Source of the DNA: Pseudomonas syringae
GTDB taxonomy: Bacteria; Pseudomonadota; Gammaproteobacteria; Pseudomonadales; Pseudomonadaceae
Length of the DNA: 64,000 nucleotides
Assembly (NCBI RefSeq): GCF_001698815.1
Contig: NZ_LGSI01000003.1
Location: 1-64,000, forward strand
Direction: 5' to 3'
Shown here in pieces: positions 60,601-64,000 of the stretch. The position numbers and the translations under genes were made by a program. Under the pieces are notes generated by a model. That model worked only from the letters and a program-made list of their open reading frames with translations, did no database searches and was not told the origin of the DNA. Each line of letters begins with the position of its first letter. Position 1 is the first letter of the stretch.

Positions 60601-61644
60601 CAGGCCATGCGCGACAAAGGTCGCACGGTCTATCAGGTGGCCATCGCCGACAGCGCCGAAATCAAGCGCGGCACTTACGTGATGCCAACCCTCATCGAGC
60701 TGGAAAGCTTCGACGAACTGCAACGGGAAATCTTCGGCCCGGTGCTGCACGTGGTGCGCTACAAACGTAAAGAGCTGGATCAACTGATCGGCCAGATCAA
60801 CGCTTCCGGCTACGGCCTGACCCTCGGCGTGCACACCCGCATCGACGAGACGATCGCCAAGGTCATCGACAACGTCAACGCCGGTAACGTCTACGTCAAC
60901 CGCAACATCGTGGGTGCCGTGGTCGGCGTGCAGCCATTTGGCGGCGAAGGCTTGTCCGGCACCGGTCCGAAAGCCGGCGGGCCGCTGTATCTGTATCGCC
61001 TGCTGTCGACGCGCCCGGTGGATGCCATCGAGCAATCCTTCTTGCGCGGCGATGCCCTGACGGCTCCAGACACGCGGATGCGCGAAACCCTGAGCAAGCC
61101 GCTGCAAGCCTTGAAAGCCTGGGCTGCCAGCACTCAGCAGCCGGAACTGGACGCGCTGTGCAGCCAGTTTGCCGAACAATCGCAAAGCGGCATCACCCGC
61201 CTGCTGAGCGGCCCGACCGGCGAGCGCAACAGCTACAGCATCCTGCCTCGGGAACACGTGCTGTGCCTGGCGGACGTCGAAAGCGATTTGCTGACCCAAC
61301 TGGCTGCGGTTCTTGCAGTGGGCAGCACAGCGATCTGGCCGGACAACGAGCTGAGCAAAACCCTGCGCACTCGCCTGCCCAAAGACGTGCAAGCGCGGAT
61401 CAAGCTGGTTGCCGACTGGACCAAGGACGACGTGATCATCGACGCCGTTCTGCACCACGGCGATTCCGATCAACTGCGCTCGGTTTGCCAGCAAGTGGCG
61501 CAACGCGGCGGCGCCATTGTCGGCGTCAACGGCCTGTCACACGGCGAAACCAACGTGGCACTGGAGCGTCTGGTAATCGAACGCGCATTGAGCGTCAACA
61601 CCGCTGCGGCGGGTGGCAATGCGAGCTTGATGACGATCGGGTAA
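57691..61644 (+). CDS. putA: Trifunctional proline utilisation protein PutA
   Basis: 1317 residues, the long trifunctional form. An N-terminal ribbon-helix-helix DNA-binding domain (TTTLGVKLDDPTRERLKAAA) represses the put genes. The proline dehydrogenase barrel has NIDAEEADRLELSLDLLERL and RLVKGAYWDSEIKRAQ (FAD and substrate). The glutamate-semialdehyde dehydrogenase domain has Glu881 (ETGGQN) and catalytic Cys915 (SAGQRCSALRVL). It converts proline to glutamate with substrate channelling and moves from DNA to membrane when reduced. Confidence 0.97.
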   Translation: MATTTLGVKLDDPTRERLKAAAHSIDRTPHWLIKQAIFNYLEKLEGGATLSELNGLISKDGDDHGELPVDAVHQCFLEFAESILPQSVLRAAITSAYRRPEQEVVPMLIEQARLPVSMAEATNKLAASIAEKLRNQKSAGGRAGIVQGLLQEFSLSSQEGVALMCLAEALLRIPDKGTRDALIRDKISTGNWHPHLGNSPSLFVNAATWGLLLTGKLVATHNETGLTSSLSRIIGKSGEPMIRKGVDMAMRLMGEQFVTGETIAEALANASKFEAKGFRYSYDMLGEAALTEHDAQKYLASYEQAIHSIGKASHGRGIYEGPGISIKLSALHPRYSRAQYERVMEELYPRLLSLTLLAKQYDIGLNIDAEEADRLELSLDLLERLCFEPQLTGWNGIGFVIQAYQKRCPYVIDYVIDLARRSRHRLMIRLVKGAYWDSEIKRAQVEGLEGYPVYTRKVYTDVSYIACARKLLSVPEVIYPQFATHNAHTLSAIYHIAGQNYYPGQYEFQCLHGMGEPLYEQVVGKVADGKLNRPCRVYAPVGTHETLLAYLVRRLLENGANTSFVNRIADQSISIQELVADPVNQIEKMATQEGGFGLPHPRIPLPRDLYGAERANSSGIDLANEHRLGSLSSALLATAHNDWKAGPMLGSPASEGAAAPVLNPSDLRDVVGHVQEASLEDVDSALQCALNAGPIWQATPPAERAAILERAADLMEAEIQPLMGLLAREAGKTFANAIAEVREAVDFLRYYAVQARNDFTNDAHRPLGPVVCISPWNFPLAIFSGQVAAALAAGNPVLAKPAEQTPLVAAQAVRILLEAGIPEGVVQLLPGRGETVGARLVGDDRVKGVMFTGSTEVARLLQRNVAGRLDSQGRPIPLIAETGGQNAMIVDSSALTEQVVIDVVSSAFDSAGQRCSALRVLCLQEDSADRVIEMLKGAMAECRLGNPERLSVDIGPVIDAEAKAGIEKHIQAMRDKGRTVYQVAIADSAEIKRGTYVMPTLIELESFDELQREIFGPVLHVVRYKRKELDQLIGQINASGYGLTLGVHTRIDETIAKVIDNVNAGNVYVNRNIVGAVVGVQPFGGEGLSGTGPKAGGPLYLYRLLSTRPVDAIEQSFLRGDALTAPDTRMRETLSKPLQALKAWAASTQQPELDALCSQFAEQSQSGITRLLSGPTGERNSYSILPREHVLCLADVESDLLTQLAAVLAVGSTAIWPDNELSKTLRTRLPKDVQARIKLVADWTKDDVIIDAVLHHGDSDQLRSVCQQVAQRGGAIVGVNGLSHGETNVALERLVIERALSVNTAAAGGNASLMTIG

Positions 61645-62078
61645 ATCGTTTGGACCACCCTGCGACCGAACGCAAATCCGTTGGCAAGCCTCCAACAAAA
61701 CCGCGTCGGCGCAGGCAATGAAGGTGGGTCAGGTGGATTGAGGTGGGCGGGGCTGGCTTCTCGGGGACAAGTCCCCTCCTACCGGTTTTGCATCGGCCCG
61801 GTAGGACCGGACTTGTCCGGGAAGAACGATAACGCGGTAGGTCTAGCCCACCGAGGCGTCGGGTTCGCGGGCAAGCCTCGCTCCAACGGGATGCTAACTC
61901 ATGAAGCCGGTTACTTCAGCTCACAAAACACCCCTTCCTACACCGCCCTGCCGGTGCCTTTTCCCTTTCTTCTGCGTGAACTTTCCGAGAGAATCCTGAC
62001 CGCTTGCGCCGGGGATTTTGAGGCTCTAGGCTGCGTCGGTCGCTGAACATCAGTGATCGGGTTTAGCAGCCTGTCCAA
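61645..62078. repeat. putA downstream gap with REP sequences
   Basis: REP arms at 61760-61783 (CTCGGGGACAAGTCCCCTCCTAC), 61801-61822 (GTAGGACCGGACTTGTCCGG) and a lone GGTTCGCGGGCAAGCCTCGC arm ending at 61887. The remainder (61888-62078) shows no gene. A 121-codon open frame crossing the repeats has no gene-like features. Confidence 0.75.
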
Positions 62079-62244
62079 TATCCAAGGCTCGCAAGTGCCG
62101 CTATATGGCGGCTTTGCGCGGGGCACTTTCGAGTGCGCTGGGTTTGCCTTGGATACCTGGTCTGCTAACCCGCGTACAAGCCGCCACCTTTATTCGGTTA
62201 GCAGCGAATATCCGGTGGCTCCGCCAAATCCAAGGAGCCAAAAA
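62079..62244 (+). promoter_or_regulatory. Structured leader with competing ribosome-site pairings
   Basis: Perfect nested inverted repeats: TATCCAAGGC (62079-62088) with GCCTTGGATA (62146-62155); inside it CTCGCAAGTGCC (62088-62099) with GGCACTTTCGAG (62122-62133, one mismatch); then CTGCTAACC (62162-62170) with GGTTAGCAG (62196-62204). The Shine-Dalgarno lies in TGGCTCC/GGAGCCA (62216-62222 with 62234-62240). CCTTGGAT (62147-62154) can also pair with ATCCAAGG at 62228-62235, which covers the ribosome site. This suggests a switch controlling the small gene at 62245. Confidence 0.6.
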
Positions 62245-62448
62245 ATGATCAAAGCAACATCCGAAACATCACTCGAACAATCCCTGCTCCACATCAGCGA
62301 CCTGCTGCGCTGCGCCGCTGCAACCGCCTATGAAAGCGGCGACAGCCTCAACGGCCCGAAACGCGACCTGGCCTTCTCGGCCGTGCACCTGATTGAAATG
62401 GCCAGAACGGAGCTGGATCGGTCGTTGATGAGCGTCGAGACTCGCTGA
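62245..62448 (+). CDS. Small DUF3077/DUF6124-like protein of unknown function
   Basis: 67 residues (MIKATSETSLEQSLLHISDLL...), probably two helices. The pattern SLEQSLLHISDLLRCAAATAYESGD...KRDLAFSAVHLIEMARTELD resembles small Pseudomonas proteins of the DUF3077/DUF6124 kind, often present in many copies per genome. AAGGAG lies seven bases before the ATG. The frame is open upstream to 62053, but the structured leader and good ribosome site support the short form. Function unknown. Confidence 0.72.
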   Translation: MIKATSETSLEQSLLHISDLLRCAAATAYESGDSLNGPKRDLAFSAVHLIEMARTELDRSLMSVETR

Positions 62449-62459
62449 AAATGCGATCC

Positions 62460-62548
62460 GTAGGACCGGCTTCAGCCGGGAGGGCGGTATTTCTGACGAT
62501 GCAAACGCGCTGAGTTGCCTACCCCCTCCCGGCTAAAGCCGGTCCTAC
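62460..62548. repeat. REP dimer (REPIN) after the small gene
   Basis: GTAGGACCGGCTTCAGCCGG and CCGGCTAAAGCCGGTCCTAC around a spacer of about 45 bases. Confidence 0.9.
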
Positions 62549-62655
62549 GGGGGCCCGGTTAAAACCTTTCCCCCACCATCACCCAAATCAATCTTCCTGT
62601 TCACCCCTGCCCTTCAAACCTAGACTCGACGCATTCCCACAAAAGGTTTGTCGCC

Positions 62656-64000
62656 ATGTCCGAGACGCTGCTCTGTTCGCGCAATCTGGCTTTCGAGCTG
62701 TATGAAGTGCTCGATGCCGAAGCCTTGATCCGTCGTGAGCGGTTTGCCGAGCACACGCGTGAGACGTTCGATGCGGCCATTGGCACGGCGCGGACGATTG
62801 CCGAGAAGTATTTCGCGCCGCACAACCGCAAGGCGGATGAAAACGAGCCGCGCTATGAACAGGGCGAGGCGGTGCTGATTCCCGAGGTCAAGCCAGCCGT
62901 CGATGCGTTTCTCGATGCCGGGTTTCTCAATGCGACGCGCAGTTTCGAGGCGGGCGGCATGCAGTTGCCGACGCTGCTGTCTCAAGCCTGCTTTGCGCAT
63001 TTTCAGGCAGCGAATGCGGGCTCGACGGCGTATCCGTTCCTGACCATGGGCGCGGCCAACCTCATCGAAAGCTTTGGCAGCGAAGCGCAGAAACAACGCT
63101 TCCTGCAGCCAATGATCGAAGGGCGGTTCTTCGGCACCATGGCGCTGACCGAACCTCACGCCGGGTCGTCGCTGTCGGACATCCGCACCCGCGCCGAGCC
63201 TGCCGAAGACGGCACGTATCGCCTGCGCGGCAACAAGATTTTCATCTCCGGCGGCGATCACGGTCTGTCGGAGAACATCGTTCACATGGTGCTGGCCAAG
63301 CTGCCGGATGCGCCCGCCGGGGTGAAGGGTATTTCACTGTTCATCGTGCCCAAGTTTCTGGTCAACGACGACGGCAGCCTTGGCCCGCACAACGATGTGC
63401 TGCTGGCCGGGCTGTTTCACAAGATGGGCTGGCGCGGCACCACGTCCACGGCGCTCAATTTTGGCGATAACGGCGCGTGCGTCGGTTACCTGGTGGGCAA
63501 GCCGCATCAGGGCTTGAGCTATATGTTCCAGATGATGAACGAAGCGCGCATCGGTGTCGGCATGGGTGCGGTGATGCTCGGCTATGCGGGTTATCTGTAT
63601 TCGCTGGATTACGCCCGGCAACGCCCGCAAGGTCGCCTGCCGGACAACAAAAGCCCGGACAGCGCGCCGGTGGCGATCATTGAGCATGCCGATGTGCGGC
63701 GCATGTTGCTGACCCAGAAAGCGTACGTCGAAGGCGCGTTCGATCTGGGTTTGTATGCCGCGCGCTTGTTTGATGACACCACCACCGGCGAAACCGAGGA
63801 GGCCCGCCAGCACGCACAGGAACTGCTCGACCTGTTGACGCCCATCGTCAAATCCTGGCCTTCGGAGTTCTGCCTGAAGGCCAACGAGCTGGCGATCCAG
63901 ATTCTCGGCGGTCATGGCTACACCCGCGAATACCCGGTGGAACAGTATTACCGCGACAACCGTTTAAACCCGATCCATGAAGGCACACACGGCATTCAGT
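62656..64000 (+). CDS. Acyl-CoA dehydrogenase (long DmdC-like type), partial
   Basis: First 448 residues of an acyl-CoA dehydrogenase family protein cut by the right edge; relatives have about 600 residues. FAD- and substrate-binding motifs: FGTMALTEPHAGSSLSDIRTRA, RLRGNKIFISGGDHG, the central MMNEARIGVGMGAV, and the C-terminal ILGGHGYTREYPVEQYYRDNR followed by NPIHEGTHGIQ, where the catalytic Glu is E in HEGT. This long subfamily includes enzymes for fatty acyl and methylmercaptopropionyl-CoA; substrate not deducible. Start ATG at 62656. Confidence 0.9.
   Translation, partial: MSETLLCSRNLAFELYEVLDAEALIRRERFAEHTRETFDAAIGTARTIAEKYFAPHNRKADENEPRYEQGEAVLIPEVKPAVDAFLDAGFLNATRSFEAGGMQLPTLLSQACFAHFQAANAGSTAYPFLTMGAANLIESFGSEAQKQRFLQPMIEGRFFGTMALTEPHAGSSLSDIRTRAEPAEDGTYRLRGNKIFISGGDHGLSENIVHMVLAKLPDAPAGVKGISLFIVPKFLVNDDGSLGPHNDVLLAGLFHKMGWRGTTSTALNFGDNGACVGYLVGKPHQGLSYMFQMMNEARIGVGMGAVMLGYAGYLYSLDYARQRPQGRLPDNKSPDSAPVAIIEHADVRRMLLTQKAYVEGAFDLGLYAARLFDDTTTGETEEARQHAQELLDLLTPIVKSWPSEFCLKANELAIQILGGHGYTREYPVEQYYRDNRLNPIHEGTHGIQ

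Noticed and set aside
61681..62046. 121-codon plus-strand frame after putA
   Set aside because: Runs across three REP arms and has no ribosome site or similarity.
62053..62244. In-frame 64-codon extension of the small gene
   Set aside because: No ribosome site upstream, and the sequence is explained by paired leader stems; a strong Shine-Dalgarno precedes the 62245 ATG. Conservation analysis could reverse this.

Overview
The window is chromosomal DNA of a Pseudomonas, most likely of the P. fluorescens/P. syringae side of the genus. The evidence is the gene order waaF-waaC-waaG-waaP-wapP-wapQ next to glnE, then aceE-aceF-dipA-msrA, a gbdR/cbcXWV/betIBA block and a divergent putP/putA pair, plus two families of Pseudomonas-type REP elements in most intergenic gaps. 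No rRNA, tRNA, CRISPR array, integrase or prophage was seen.

Layout. 1-7.4 kb: the start of a type VI VgrG gene (runs off the left edge), divergent from a 2057-residue toxin-like protein. Its C-terminal half holds two copies of a ChaN/TIKI/RRSP-like domain, one with the full E-x-H...E...H set and one with it degraded. 7.8-14.8 kb: a tightly overlapping minus-strand operon for the inner LPS core (two heptosyltransferases, one glucosyltransferase, four kinase-fold proteins). 15.0-22.7 kb: glnE, then divergent aceE-aceF with two palindromic operator-like sites before aceE. 23-26.7 kb: the c-di-GMP protein DipA and msrA. 26.7-28 kb: a REP-associated transposase (RAYT) embedded in REP sequence, with a five-copy tandem array of 76-77 bp. 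28-29.9 kb: rlmJ, a small unknown gene, and an AAC(6')-like acetyltransferase. 30-39.4 kb: choline/glycine betaine uptake and catabolism (gbdR, cbcXWV, betIBA). CbcXWV imports choline, BetA and BetB oxidise it to glycine betaine, BetI senses choline and GbdR senses betaine. A candidate small RNA lies between gbdR and cbcX.

39.6-52.4 kb is mainly housekeeping and accessory enzymes: an RraA-like protein, a TldD/TldE-type protease pair, an MFS pump, dbpA, a YhiN-type flavoprotein, a YccS-type membrane protein, an orphan periplasmic binding protein, ElaA, a winged-helix protein and a YgjP-type peptidase. 52.5-55.6 kb: a REC-PAS-GGDEF-EAL response regulator and a PL7 alginate lyase. 55.7-61.6 kb: proline uptake (putP) and proline oxidation (putA), divergent across a 450 bp control region with five PutA-type GTTGCA sites. 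61.7-64 kb: a small gene behind a highly structured leader that looks like a translational switch, then an acyl-CoA dehydrogenase cut by the right edge.

The most noteworthy items are the toxin with a live/dead pair of effector-like domains (1264-7437), the leader with mutually exclusive pairings at the ribosome binding site (62079-62245), and the RAYT with its tandem REP array (26753-27962). Function names rest on motif recognition and remembered family features; no database search was run.
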